This document shows, one piece after another, positions 7,830 through 17,001 of a DNA stretch of 64,000 bases. The DNA comes from CAYQJL01 sp964612295. GTDB taxonomy: Bacteria; Eisenbacteria; RBG-16-71-46; CAIMUX01; WJJG01. The position numbers were made by a program, and so were the translations under genes. Every line of letters begins with the position of its first letter. Positions within the stretch are counted from its first letter, which is position 1. Under the pieces are notes generated by a model. The model was given only the letters and a program-made list of their open reading frames with translations. It was not told the origin of the DNA and made no database searches. Location: NCBI GenBank assembly GCA_964612295.1, contig CAZTDY010000015.1:1-64000 (forward strand). Direction: 5' to 3'.

Positions 7830-9758
7830 CTATTGCGCGGAGAGCTCGATCGGCAGACCGGGACTGAGATCTCGTCCCGCGAGCCCGGGGTAGTCTGCGG
7901 CATACCGATAGACACGAAAGACCGCGTTCAGAGTCCCGAGCCCGGTTTCCGGAATGAGCTCACCTTGTTGAAGCGGCCCCGTATCGGTCACGGGGCAGAT
8001 GTACTCCCAGACCAGCTCCCCGGTGGATGTGGCTTCAAAGAAGATGCCCTGTGCTCCCTGACAAACCAGGGTGTTGCCGTTGGGCTGGCGCTGCGCTCCG
8101 GAAATGAAACTCGAATAGAAGTCGGCCGGATTCTGTGCCGTATAGCTCCAGGTGGCTCCGGAGGGGCCGTAGGACGATCCTGAAAGCGTATACCCCCCTC
8201 CTCCATCAACCGGGAGAATGATCTCGTCGATTGATGAATAGTCGCCTCCGGGACGGCCCGCGCCGTTGTTGAACACGAGAATGTTGCCTTCGCCCGGCAG
8301 TCCGCTCTCGATCCACTGCGCATCGTGCTGAACGAAGAGCCTCTGATCATCCAAGCCTCCCGCCTGATAGGCGGCGGGGTTTCCCCAACGATAGAGCAGA
8401 TCCCCTCCCTTGCCGCTCGTCCCCCCGGTGCTGCCGGCAGCCGTCTCCGTCGTCGTGCTGTGATCGATGATCCAGAATTCGCTGAACATCCGGATACTCA
8501 GGATGATCTGGTCGAGGTCCTCGTTGTAGTCGATTCCGTTGGTATGACACCAGTCTGCGCGGCCATGCCCATCAGGATCATAGTTGATGTCGATGCGTTC
8601 CGGATGATCGGCGGGTGACCCATAGCTGGCCTTCTGTGGGTCTTGATCCTGGATGAGGTGATCCCAGACGTGCCACTCCCAGACGATGGTTCCCCCCGAT
8701 GACCCGGAGGGTTCGACCTCGATGACATGATCAGGCCAGATCGATCCTTCGCTGAGCGTCCCCCACTGGCGGCCGACGGCGTAGGCCTCGGCGGCGCTCT
8801 TGTATTCCCAGGCAATCATCAGGACGTTGCCGTTCGGGAGGACCTCCACATCGTGATGAGTCAGGTGTGTGTCACTGGCGTACTCATACTCCCAGACGAT
8901 CGAACCACTCCAGTCGATCTCCTCCACGCGGCCCGCGGCCCCTCCACCGGCGAAAGGAGGAAGTCCGGTGGGATCGAAGGCCGCGGTTCGAAGAAGATGA
9001 CCGTTCTCGAGCAGATAGGCCGAGTTCCCCGGAACATAGTCACTCTGCCAGGAGTGAACGAGGTTCCCCTCCAGGTCGATGAGGTAGGTCACATTGAATT
9101 GCACCGGGGCAAAGAGCGTGTAGCCCGCGGAGGCCCCCTCCTCACTCAGGACGAGCCCAACCGTGCGAGATGTCGTCAAGCTCGAGAGCTCCACGACGAA
9201 CCCGCCAAGCTCCTGCGACGCCCGCAGGTCGTTCCAAGTCGGGATCCGTTCCGCATGGGATTCACCGAAGTGGATCCGATCCTGGCCTGTGTTGTTCCGC
9301 TCGTCAGGCTGGCTGGACGTCCAGTTCGAGTATGAAAACCCCTCCGCGGTGATCCAAAGCCAGCGGCCATCCGGCTCCGCCGACCCTTCGGGTTGGTAGC
9401 CGCCGATCCAGGGCCCTGCAAGAACGCCCGCGCCACGCTCACGCCAGTACCCGGAGCTGTCGATCAGACTGAAGACGAAGTCGTTTTCGTCGGCCGAGGT
9501 GATCGTCGCGAGGTATCCGTCCAGGGTTCCTGCCGAGTCCTGCGCGGCCTCCCAGGTGATGCCGCCCGGGACCGCGATCGGAAGATAGTAGTGGGTCGTG
9601 CCGTCGGGGTGATTCCAGGCGAACCAGCCCTCCCCCGGATCATCGCCGTCCACCGGCTCGGTGATCGATGGACTGTCACTCGCGCATGAACAAAGGAGCA
9701 GGGAGAGGATGAGCAGGACCATCTCGAAACCAACAGAACAAGCGTGACGGCGAATCAT
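7830..9758 (-). CDS. Lipoprotein with C-type-lectin-like domain fused to arylsulfotransferase-like propeller
   Basis: From ATG 9758 the protein has a signal peptide ending in LLCSC (lipobox), so it is probably a lipoprotein. About residues 35-190 form a C-type-lectin-like domain, with the landmarks HYYLPIAVPGGITWEAAQ, WIGGYQ, NWTSSQPD and WNDL. The rest matches arylsulfotransferase (ASST) proteins: repeats such as LIDLEGNLVHSW, HHDVEVLPNGNVLMIAWE, HTNGIDYNEDLDQIILS and QPNGNTLVCQG, each ending like a beta-propeller blade. ASST enzymes transfer sulfate between phenolic compounds using a catalytic histidine; candidates here are the HHD and CHTNG histidines. A longer ORF begins at 9797, but GAGG just before ATG 9758 and the signal peptide support the shorter start. 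Convergent with the sulfatase-like gene (34-bp gap); both touch sulfate-ester chemistry. Confidence 0.78.
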   Translation of the reverse strand: MIRRHACSVGFEMVLLILSLLLCSCASDSPSITEPVDGDDPGEGWFAWNHPDGTTHYYLPIAVPGGITWEAAQDSAGTLDGYLATITSADENDFVFSLIDSSGYWRERGAGVLAGPWIGGYQPEGSAEPDGRWLWITAEGFSYSNWTSSQPDERNNTGQDRIHFGESHAERIPTWNDLRASQELGGFVVELSSLTTSRTVGLVLSEEGASAGYTLFAPVQFNVTYLIDLEGNLVHSWQSDYVPGNSAYLLENGHLLRTAAFDPTGLPPFAGGGAAGRVEEIDWSGSIVWEYEYASDTHLTHHDVEVLPNGNVLMIAWEYKSAAEAYAVGRQWGTLSEGSIWPDHVIEVEPSGSSGGTIVWEWHVWDHLIQDQDPQKASYGSPADHPERIDINYDPDGHGRADWCHTNGIDYNEDLDQIILSIRMFSEFWIIDHSTTTETAAGSTGGTSGKGGDLLYRWGNPAAYQAGGLDDQRLFVQHDAQWIESGLPGEGNILVFNNGAGRPGGDYSSIDEIILPVDGGGGYTLSGSSYGPSGATWSYTAQNPADFYSSFISGAQRQPNGNTLVCQGAQGIFFEATSTGELVWEYICPVTDTGPLQQGELIPETGLGTLNAVFRVYRYAADYPGLAGRDLSPGLPIELSAQ

Positions 9759-10084
9759 GGAAACCTCGCTTGGAACCGGCATCCGGTTTCTGCCCAAGAT
9801 CGAATGCGGCGCGGTCTTGCCAACTCACTCATGATATTCGACCGCTTCGGGTGGCAACTGCACGATTGACCCGCCGATGGTCAGGTGTGGGCATGGCGCG
9901 GTGTCCAGCCTCACGGTTCTCACAACTCACTGTCCTGCAGATGCTTCCAGAGCAGGCTTCAGAAAACACCTTCGCCCACCGCACCCCTCCAGGGCCCCTG
10001 ATCGCCTGATTTCGGTGGAGAGATTGGCCATGAGGGCCGACGCGTTCTATGAACCGGCTCATGGACACTCAGAGGAGGCTCGTC
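9759..10084. other. 326-bp divergent intergenic region
   Basis: Lies between the divergently read lectin/ASST lipoprotein and WD40 lipoprotein genes, so both promoters should be here. I see no coding frame, no strong -35/-10 pair and no obvious inverted repeat. Confidence 0.4.
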
Positions 10085-11881
10085 ATGCGCATTCGCGACC
10101 TTTCCATCCTCGTTTTCCTGACGATCACAACCTGTGGCCTGATGAACGGCTGCGACCTGCTGGATGAGTCTGAATCATCCACCATGCCGGGGGATGACCC
10201 CGTAACGACGCTGACCGAGGATCAGGAAGAGGATTGCTTTGACGCAGCCGACGCCGCTGCCAGTTTGTCCAGCCTGGAGTCCGTCTTCTCTTCGGTGTTC
10301 GATGTGACCGCCCAAGCCACGGAGGACAGTTCCAAGGCCACGCCGTCCGACGCCGCCGATCGCGCGCTGGCCGACGAAATCACGGGGGCGCTGGAGGACA
10401 ACTTCGGGCCCGGCGTTCAGGTGGAGCGCCTGAGCGACGATCCCGTGACCCTCGGGGTCACCTTTGACAATGTCGAGACAGCCCTCGGCAACACCATCGA
10501 CGGTTATGTCGAGATCGCCATCCTGGATGACGGAAACGTCCTCGAATTCACGTTCGATCAACTGGTGGTCGAGAATAAGGCGTTCACCGGCGAAGCCACC
10601 TTCTCGAAACTCGCGGATGACGGCGGCTTCTCGGTCGCGACGGATGAACTGGAGATCATCTGGCAAACGCGCCAGAAGACGCTCAACCTCATGCTCGAAG
10701 ACCTGACGATGGTCCTGGGGAGCGACGACACGATCGTGACCGACGGGACGATCAACCTCATCACGGATGATGCCTCCCTCGAACTGACCTGTGATGAACT
10801 GACCGTTGTCCGCACCGAGAGGTATCCCAGCGGACAGGTCGCCCTGACCATCGGCGACTTCAGCATCGTGCTCACCTTTGACGGCACTGCCACCGTCGCC
10901 ATCGGAGACGGCGAGGGCATCGAGCTGAAGTTCCATATCCCCAGCGGCCTGCGCGGAACCACGCTGGGCCGCCATATGGGTTCGGTGCGGTCGGTGTCCT
11001 TCGCGCCGGATAATGCATTCATCGCCTCCGGCGGCACCGAGGGACATGTCAAGATCTGGAGTGTGGGCTCTCGCCGCCTCTACCGGCCCATCCTGGCATT
11101 CGAGCACGCGGTCTACTGTGTGGCCTATTCCCCGGACGGGAGCCAACTCGCCGTCGCGGGAGAGGACCAGACCGTGAAGCTCCTCAATATGGAAGACTAC
11201 TCGGAGGCCGCCTCCCGGGAGCTGGGCGCTTCGATCAACGCTCTGGCCTGGTCGCCGGACGGCGCGTTTCTGGCCCTCGCGCTGCAGGACGCCTCGGTCC
11301 GGGTCCTGTCGGCCGAGAGCGAGAGTCTCGTTCCGGTGGCCCTGCTGGCGGGACTGACCGGACATACGGAAAGGGTATTGACGATCGCCTGGTCGCCCGA
11401 CGGCAACACGATTGCCAGCGGCGGAGCGGATCGGCTCATCAAGATCTGGGATGTCTCCCAGGGCGGATTGGATGCCGATCTCGCCCGCACCCTCGAAGGA
11501 CACCTGACGGAGGTTACCGGAGTCGACTTCTTCCCGAACGGAACCCTGGTTTCGGTCGGAAGCAACACCCGCGTGAATATCTGGGACGTGAATACGGGGG
11601 ATGTGGTGTCCAGTGCCGCTTGGAACGGCCAGCTCGATCCCATCCTCGGGTTCAACTGCCTGTCCGCCTCCAATGACGACCGCTGGATCGTGTGCGGATC
11701 CTTCGACGACTATCCTCTGGTCCGCTGGTGGCACGCAGGAGGTGTCGCGGTCGATATGGTGGGATTCGAATCGGTCAGGGCCAATGCCGACGACACCAAT
11801 AGCATCGACCTCTCCCTCGATCGGCTCCACCTGGCGTCGGGCAGTTCCGATGGACGGGTGAACCTCTTCCGCGGGCTCTAG
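10085..11881 (+). CDS. WD40-repeat lipoprotein
   Basis: Starting at ATG 10085 (GAGGAGG seven bases upstream), the protein opens with a lipoprotein signal peptide (CGLMNGCDLL). About residues 30-290 are an acidic domain I do not recognise, with repeated beta-type segments. The last 300 residues contain WD40-like blades with SPDG and (I/V)KIWD hallmarks, for example HMGSVRSVSFAPDN, VKIWS, GHTERVLTIAWSPDG, IKIWDVS and VNIWDV, about seven in all, enough for one propeller. It probably sits in the cell envelope as a protein-binding scaffold. The frame continues 12 codons upstream to 10049, but that start lacks a ribosome site. A 606-codon open frame on the opposite strand is a high-GC shadow. Partner and function are unknown. 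Confidence 0.8.
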   Translation: MRIRDLSILVFLTITTCGLMNGCDLLDESESSTMPGDDPVTTLTEDQEEDCFDAADAAASLSSLESVFSSVFDVTAQATEDSSKATPSDAADRALADEITGALEDNFGPGVQVERLSDDPVTLGVTFDNVETALGNTIDGYVEIAILDDGNVLEFTFDQLVVENKAFTGEATFSKLADDGGFSVATDELEIIWQTRQKTLNLMLEDLTMVLGSDDTIVTDGTINLITDDASLELTCDELTVVRTERYPSGQVALTIGDFSIVLTFDGTATVAIGDGEGIELKFHIPSGLRGTTLGRHMGSVRSVSFAPDNAFIASGGTEGHVKIWSVGSRRLYRPILAFEHAVYCVAYSPDGSQLAVAGEDQTVKLLNMEDYSEAASRELGASINALAWSPDGAFLALALQDASVRVLSAESESLVPVALLAGLTGHTERVLTIAWSPDGNTIASGGADRLIKIWDVSQGGLDADLARTLEGHLTEVTGVDFFPNGTLVSVGSNTRVNIWDVNTGDVVSSAAWNGQLDPILGFNCLSASNDDRWIVCGSFDDYPLVRWWHAGGVAVDMVGFESVRANADDTNSIDLSLDRLHLASGSSDGRVNLFRGL

Positions 11882-11904
11882 GGACCCGGGGGGTTCCCCG
11901 AGCG

Positions 11905-12852
11905 CTAGTTCAGCGCCTCCAAGTAGGGCAGCAAGAGATCCAGGCTGTCGCGGATCGTCTTGCTGGACGGCATGTCGTCGAATGTGAGCAGACACCCTTC
12001 ACGATCGAAGAGCAAATGGCTGTGAGCCGTCGATGTCGCGTAGACCTGCTTGAAGTCCACCTCGTCCACGTCCTGCAGGACCGGTAGCGTGGCTTCCCCC
12101 ACCATCTTCTGCATCTTGCCCGCCCGGGTGCGGGCGAGAATGGTCCAGGCGGTCAGGTCAGCATACTCCGGCTGCGCGCGCAGGGCCGTCGCGAGAGAAT
12201 CAAAGGCAGCAAACTGCTGCCTGAGATCACATCACTTGCTTGGTGATGCGAACCAGACCAGCAAGGGGTCCCCTCGCTCATCGCTGAGCCGAAAGGTCTC
12301 GCCCTGGGTCGGTGAATTGGGATTCTGATCGACCAGCGCGAAGTCCGGCGGCGGGCACTGCGGCAGGATTTCAATCGCGTCACCCACGATCGAGTCCACC
12401 AGGCCCGAAGCGTCCTGAACGAGCAGCCGGGGTCTGTAGGACCCCTCCTGCGGGTAGATGTGATTCTGGCGCGAACGGGTGCTGAGAGGAGTGTCCCAGG
12501 TCCCGTCACCGTCGAAGTCCCAGCGCTTCCTGAGCTGGCCGGAGAGGTCCCAGTCGTCATTGGACAGACTCGCATCGAGCTTGATGTAGGACAGACCCGC
12601 CCACCCCCGGCGAGGGCCTGCTGAGAAGAGTGCCTCAGGCGCCTCGTTCTCGGCCACGGCACGCTCCTGCGCAACCTGCTCTTCCCTCTCTCGGATCAGT
12701 CTCTCACGACGGCTCACGGGCTCCTGTTGTTCCGTGACCGCCGGGGGCCCGGACTCGGGCGCCGCCTGTTCGTCCGCTCCGTTACAGCCGATGCCCGCTG
12801 TCACGCAGAGGCCAATCGCCACCAGGGCGCAAAAGATCGTCTGGATCGACAA
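11905..12852 (-). CDS. Probable selenoprotein: lipoprotein with PKD-like and thioredoxin-like domains, UGA at codon 207
   Basis: Two open frames (12852-12232 and 12231-11905) lie in the same frame, separated only by UGA at 12234-12232. Read through, they give 315 residues. These comprise a lipoprotein-like signal peptide (C23), a charged helix (about 47-70), a PKD-like domain (88-163, WDFDGDG at 111-117), and a thioredoxin/AhpC-type domain from about 168 with strand PLLVWFASPSK, then U207-C208, a helix DLRQQFAAF, and a TLP (cis-Pro P257) before the final strands. The UGA thus falls exactly at the redox-active position of the fold. A perfect 8-bp hairpin with loop GUU starts 9 bases after UGA, as expected for a bacterial SECIS. 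The alternative is two broken pieces. I favour selenocysteine because the downstream part keeps the fold and frame. No sel genes lie in the window. Confidence 0.75.
12204..12222 (-). promoter_or_regulatory. Candidate bacterial SECIS hairpin
   Basis: On the minus strand AGGCAGCA (12222-12215) and TGCTGCCT (12211-12204) form a perfect 8-bp stem closed by the loop GTT. The loop begins 17 bases after the in-frame UGA (12234-12232) and has G as its first base. Both agree with the known bacterial SECIS rules (UGA-to-loop distance about 16-37 nt, G in the first two loop positions). The hairpin lies inside the coding sequence, as bacterial SECIS elements do. Confidence 0.7.
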
Positions 12853-13233
12853 GATCCTTCCTCCTGCAGTTCTCTTCAGGTCATGGACTTGCCGCGCCTT
12901 GCGCGGCCCACTTGGTGCCCAGCCCCCGGCCCCTGGCCGGACCTGTACCCCTCACGATGTTCGGCCGAGGCGGAAGGTTCCCTGAAACCTCTCCTCCCCC
13001 CTAGGCGAAGAATGGAGAGCATACCTCACCATGGGCGTATGAAGCGGCATTATAGCGATTTGGAGAGAGACCGCCAACAGCTGAGGCATGGCTCGAACTG
13101 GCCAAAGCCGCCCCACGGCCGCGCGCGTTGCACCAACGGGGGCCTTTCCGCTATTCTGCCCCATCGTGCCGAGGAACCGGACAAACCCAAGGGTCGGCCC
13201 CCGCGGGGCCCATCAACTGGAAGGCCTGAGTTC
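12853..13233. other. 381-bp divergent intergenic region
   Basis: Separates the divergently transcribed selenoprotein candidate and metG. The open frame extends upstream of metG through this region, but its translation is Arg/Pro-rich without domain character and the methionyl-tRNA synthetase clearly begins at 13234. No tRNA-like T-box or other riboswitch could be identified by eye. Confidence 0.4.
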
Positions 13234-15147
13234 ATGAAACCTGACTACTTCTACGTCACGACACCGATCTACTACGTCAACGACGTGCCCCACATCGGGC
13301 ACGCCTACACGACCATGTTGGCGGATGTCCTGGCCAGGTATCATCGCCTTCTCGATGTGCCGACCCACTTCCTGACCGGAACGGATGAGCACGGACAGAA
13401 AGTCCACGATGCCGCGATCACGGCGGGCGTTACTCCGCAGGAACAGGCCGACCGCACCGTGGTTCGCTTCCTGGATGCCTGGAAGAAGCTGGGCATCTCG
13501 CACGATGACTTCATCCGCACGACCGACAAACGCCACACCGCCGTTGTGCAGGACATCCTGCAGACCCTCTACGACCGAGGGGAGATCTACCGCGGCGAGT
13601 ACGAGGGCTGGTACTGCGTCAGCGAAGAGCGGTTCTACACCGAGAAGGAACTCGTGGACGGGATGAGCCCGGAGGGCAAGCCGGTCGAGAAGATCGTCGA
13701 GGCCAACTACTTCTTCAAGATGAGCCAGTATCAGGAATGGCTCATCGACCACATCGATAAGAACCCGGAGTTCATCCAGCCCGACTTCCGGCGCAACGAA
13801 ACCCTGGGCTTTCTCAAGAAGCCGCTGGGTGACCTGTGCATCTCGCGGCCGAAAACCCGCCTGCCCTGGGGCGTGGAGCTGCCCTGGGATGCCGACTATG
13901 TCTGCTACGTGTGGTTCGACGCACTCGTCAACTATATAAGCGCGGTGGGCTACCTCCGGAACGAGGAGGAGTTCAAGCGCTGGTGGCCGGCCAGCTACCA
14001 CCTGATCGGAAAGGACATCCTCACCACCCACACGGTCTATTGGCCGACCATGCTGCAGGCGATGGGCATTCCGTTGCCCAAGACCATCTTCGCCCATGGA
14101 TGGTGGCTGGTGGGCGGCGAGAAGATGTCGAAGTCGGTCGGGAACGTCACCGATCCGATGCAGGTCATGGATCTCTACGGGGTCGACTCCCTGCGCTATT
14201 ACCTGATGGCCGAGATGAGTCTCGGGCAGGACGCGACCTTCACCGAAGAGAACTTCGTCAAGAGATACAACTCGGATTTGGCGAACGACCTCGGCAATCT
14301 GGTCAGTCGCGTGCTGAAGATGATCGGCAAGCAATGCGAGGGCAAGATACCGGCGTGCGGCCCCCTCACCGCGGCGGAGGAGGCGCTCCGGGATCATGCG
14401 CACGGGGCGGTAGAGGCGCTGGAGAGCCATCTCTTCAACATGAGCCTCGATCGCGGCGTCGGGCGGGTGATCGAGACCGTGCGCGAGGCGAATCGCTACT
14501 TCGATCACATGCGCCCGTGGGAGCTCGCGAAGAAGGGCGATACGGCGACCCTGGGCCGCGTGCTCTACACCACGGCCGAGTGCCTACGCGTCGTCTCGGG
14601 CCTGCTCTATCCGGTGATTCCCGGAAGGATGGGTCTGCTGCGCCGGATGCTGGGTCTGCCGGAGGAGGCGTTGGAGCCTCACCTCGGTCTCTTGCGCACC
14701 TGGGGCCGTCTCGAAGCGGGCACCCCGATCGGGGAGGTGGAACAGCTCTTCCCGAGGATCGAGTTCAAGAAGGCCAAGGAGAGTGAAACCAAACCGGCTG
14801 CCGAACCAGCCCCGGAGGGCATCGCGATGCTCGAGTTCAAAGACTTCATGAAGGTCGAGCTGCGGGTCGCCAAGATCATCCGGGCCGAAGCGGTTCCCAA
14901 GGCGAAGAAGCTGCTCCGCATGGACATCAATCTGGGTGACGAGGAACGCCAGATCGTGGCCGGCATCGCCGAGCATTACACACCGGAGGATCTCGAAGGC
15001 AGGACCATCGTGGTCGTCGCGAATCTGAAACCGGCCACCATTCGCGGCGTCGAATCCAACGGGATGCTCTTGGCTGCATCGGACGGCGATCAGGTGAAGC
15101 TGCTTACTGTCGAGGGCGAGTTGCCTCCGGGCAGCAAGGTGAACTAG
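13234..15147 (+). CDS. metG: Methionyl-tRNA synthetase with C-terminal tRNA-binding domain
   Basis: Class I aminoacyl-tRNA synthetase that charges tRNA-Met. From ATG 13234 the 637-residue protein starts YFYVTTPIYYVNDVPHIGHAY, broken here as YFYVTTPIYYVND plus the HIGH-type motif PHIGHAY, and carries EKMSKSVGN (KMSKS) near residue 296. The anticodon-binding helical domain follows. From about residue 530 a C-terminal OB-fold domain of the EMAP/Arc1p type (FMKVELRVAKI ... VVVANLKPATIRGVESNGM) aids tRNA binding and dimerisation; not all MetRS have it. The catalytic domain insertion is short (WYCVSEERFYTEKEL), so the zinc knuckle is reduced compared with E. coli. The long upstream extension of the frame to 12727 is rejected as non-domain sequence. 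Convergent with the sensor kinase gene (6-bp gap). Confidence 0.97.
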   Translation: MKPDYFYVTTPIYYVNDVPHIGHAYTTMLADVLARYHRLLDVPTHFLTGTDEHGQKVHDAAITAGVTPQEQADRTVVRFLDAWKKLGISHDDFIRTTDKRHTAVVQDILQTLYDRGEIYRGEYEGWYCVSEERFYTEKELVDGMSPEGKPVEKIVEANYFFKMSQYQEWLIDHIDKNPEFIQPDFRRNETLGFLKKPLGDLCISRPKTRLPWGVELPWDADYVCYVWFDALVNYISAVGYLRNEEEFKRWWPASYHLIGKDILTTHTVYWPTMLQAMGIPLPKTIFAHGWWLVGGEKMSKSVGNVTDPMQVMDLYGVDSLRYYLMAEMSLGQDATFTEENFVKRYNSDLANDLGNLVSRVLKMIGKQCEGKIPACGPLTAAEEALRDHAHGAVEALESHLFNMSLDRGVGRVIETVREANRYFDHMRPWELAKKGDTATLGRVLYTTAECLRVVSGLLYPVIPGRMGLLRRMLGLPEEALEPHLGLLRTWGRLEAGTPIGEVEQLFPRIEFKKAKESETKPAAEPAPEGIAMLEFKDFMKVELRVAKIIRAEAVPKAKKLLRMDINLGDEERQIVAGIAEHYTPEDLEGRTIVVVANLKPATIRGVESNGMLLAASDGDQVKLLTVEGELPPGSKVN

Positions 15148-15153
15148 CCTGGG

Positions 15154-16782
15154 CTAGGCCGCCTCGCCGGCCTCATCTTCCGTCGCGAGGGGCAGATCCA
15201 GCGTCAAACGGAAGGTTGAGCCTTCACCTTCGGTGCTCTCCACCTCGAGGCTGCCGCCCATGAGCAGTGAGAGGCGCTTCGAGATCGCCAGTCCCAGTCC
15301 GGTCCCGCTGAATCGGCGCTCCGCCGATCCGTCGGCCTGGACGAAATCGTCGAAGATCGCACCCAGTTTGGCGCGCGGAATCCCGATGCCGGTGTCGCGC
15401 ACCTCGAAAACCAGCCTGTGTTGGCCGGCATTCGTTCCCGCAACGGTCTTCGCCTCCACCGTGACCGTGCCCCGCTCGGTGAACTTGACCGCGTTGGAGG
15501 CCAGATTCAGCAGGATCTGGCGCAGGCGCATTGCATCGCCCGACACCAAGGTCCCGGTTCCCTCCCCGGTCGCGATCTCCAGGAGGAGGTCCCTCTGCTC
15601 AGCCTTCGACCGGATCATCTCGACCGTGCCCCGGACGACTTCATCCGGCGCGAAGGGAGCCTGATCCAGCTCGAGGCGACCCGACTCGATCTTCGAGAAA
15701 TCGAGCACATCGTTGATCAGCGCAAGCAGGGTCTCACCACACTGGGTGATCTGATTCACCCAGGAGTCCTGGTCGGGTCCCAGGTTGGAGGTGGTCAACA
15801 TATCCGCGAGCCCGATCACACCGTTGAGGGGCGTGCGGATCTCGTGGGAGACGTTCGCCAGGAACTGGGACTTGGCAACGCTGGCCGCTTCAGCTGCTTC
15901 CTTTGCAGAGAGCAGTTCCTGGGTCCGCTCGCCCACCATGATCTCCAGGCCCTGCGCATAGCTCTCAATCTGATTGCGGGAGGCGCGCAACTGATCGGAG
16001 GCGCGAGAGATCTCCTCATGCGCATCCTCGATGGACGAGGCCATCGCATTGAAGTCCTCCGCCAACTGACCGATCTCGTCCCGCCCCATCGGCGAAAGAC
16101 GTGAGGAGAAGTGGCCGCTGGCCAGAAGCCGCGTGCCGTGCGCGAGCTGGCCGATTCGGTGACTCACGGTGCTGAAGAGCGCCTGCAGAATCCCCATGGA
16201 GGTGAAGAGCACCAAGAGGGCGACGACGCTCACCATCATCATACTTCGCCTGGCTGCTTCGGCCACCGTGCTCATATCGACCGCGATTGTCAGCGTGCCG
16301 ACCTTCTGTTTCTTGAGAGCGAGGTGATCGTGAACCAGAAGCAGTCCGTCCCGCTGAGCGTCGTGTGGGCAGGTTCCCTCGAGGATGTCACAAGCGTGTT
16401 CATCGTCGAACTTGGGCGGCGGCGGAGCATCCTCCCCGCGTGGGGCGAGCGAGTAGGAGGCGCTCAGCGTGCCGTCCGAATCCCACACCCAGGCGTGCTT
16501 GACCCGGGGGTTCGTATGCAGGAAGCGGAGCGCTTCCTCCACCCCCTGGACATCCTCGAAGATGAGGGCCGGCGTGACCGCCGCACCGATCACGAGGACG
16601 GTTTCATTCGCCGACTCCAGGCTGGCCCGATACATTTGTGAGCTCTCACGCTGAATGAAGAACCAACCAAGGCCCACAATGACAAGGGTGTTCACGACCA
16701 GCGTGAAGCCGATGAGCTTCGCCCTGATTGGCATTCGATCAAAGCTGCGTCTGATGGCGTGGAACAACTGCAAACCTCGCAT
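15154..16782 (-). CDS. Membrane hybrid-less sensor histidine kinase with periplasmic sensor and HAMP domain
   Basis: A membrane-bound sensor kinase of about 542 residues. Order: short cytoplasmic start, first membrane helix (LIGFTLVVNTLVIVGLGWFF), a periplasmic domain of about 130 residues containing a Pro-rich stretch and two cysteines (ACDILEGTC), a second membrane helix (MMMVSVVALLVLFTSMGIL), a HAMP linker, a coiled-coil, then the H-box SHEIRTPLNGV (phosphorylated His) and the ATP-binding N, G1 and G2 boxes (NLASNAVKFTE, DTGIGIP, GTGLGLAISK). No receiver domain follows and no response regulator is adjacent, so it is an orphan and its partner is unknown. The start is uncertain: the frame extends to GTG 16860, but ATG 16782 directly precedes the membrane-proximal segment. 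Confidence 0.88.
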   Translation of the reverse strand: MRGLQLFHAIRRSFDRMPIRAKLIGFTLVVNTLVIVGLGWFFIQRESSQMYRASLESANETVLVIGAAVTPALIFEDVQGVEEALRFLHTNPRVKHAWVWDSDGTLSASYSLAPRGEDAPPPPKFDDEHACDILEGTCPHDAQRDGLLLVHDHLALKKQKVGTLTIAVDMSTVAEAARRSMMMVSVVALLVLFTSMGILQALFSTVSHRIGQLAHGTRLLASGHFSSRLSPMGRDEIGQLAEDFNAMASSIEDAHEEISRASDQLRASRNQIESYAQGLEIMVGERTQELLSAKEAAEAASVAKSQFLANVSHEIRTPLNGVIGLADMLTTSNLGPDQDSWVNQITQCGETLLALINDVLDFSKIESGRLELDQAPFAPDEVVRGTVEMIRSKAEQRDLLLEIATGEGTGTLVSGDAMRLRQILLNLASNAVKFTERGTVTVEAKTVAGTNAGQHRLVFEVRDTGIGIPRAKLGAIFDDFVQADGSAERRFSGTGLGLAISKRLSLLMGGSLEVESTEGEGSTFRLTLDLPLATEDEAGEAA

Positions 16783-16962
16783 GGCGACCAGGATTGGGAA
16801 GCCTACTTCCAATTCGGGGGGAAATCGGGTAATCGGCCGCGCCCCCCCCCAGCAGCCCACGGCGGAGAAAGCCGGGACAACTCTATGTCTGATTCATGTA
16901 TCGGATTCACCGGATGGGACCTTCAACGGCGGATCGCCGCGAAGGCTCGAGCTGGGGCGGGT

Positions 16963-16996
16963 GCGCTCGGGTGGCTGCTGACAGCCACCCGGGCGC
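16963..16996. terminator. Hairpin at end of era, possible terminator
   Basis: CGGGTGGCTG (16968-16977) pairs perfectly with CAGCCACCCG (16982-16991) around a 4-base loop, and the flanking GCGC/GCGC extends the stem after one mismatch. It lies just after the era stop codon on the minus strand. There is no T-tract, so termination without a Rho-like factor is doubtful. Confidence 0.4.
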
Positions 16997-17001
16997 AGCG
17001 C

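Noticed and set aside
10175..11995. 606-codon open frame on the minus strand opposite the WD40 lipoprotein
   Set aside because: Composition is Arg/Gly/Asp-rich with no domain pattern; the plus-strand frame has signal peptide, WD40 motifs and ribosome site. Typical high-GC antisense shadow.
12231..12852. Selenoprotein candidate as two separate genes or simple pseudogene
   Set aside because: The 69-codon downstream ORF alone has no ribosome site and starts inside the fold; frame, fold and hairpin fit a single recoded gene better, though machinery must be confirmed.
13213..14508. 431-codon minus-strand frame opposite metG
   Set aside because: Shadow of a conserved synthetase gene; no recognisable motif.
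15154..16860. Longer start of the sensor kinase at GTG 16860
   Set aside because: The extra 26 residues are Pro/Gly-rich without ribosome site; ATG 16782 better matches the membrane-proximal start.
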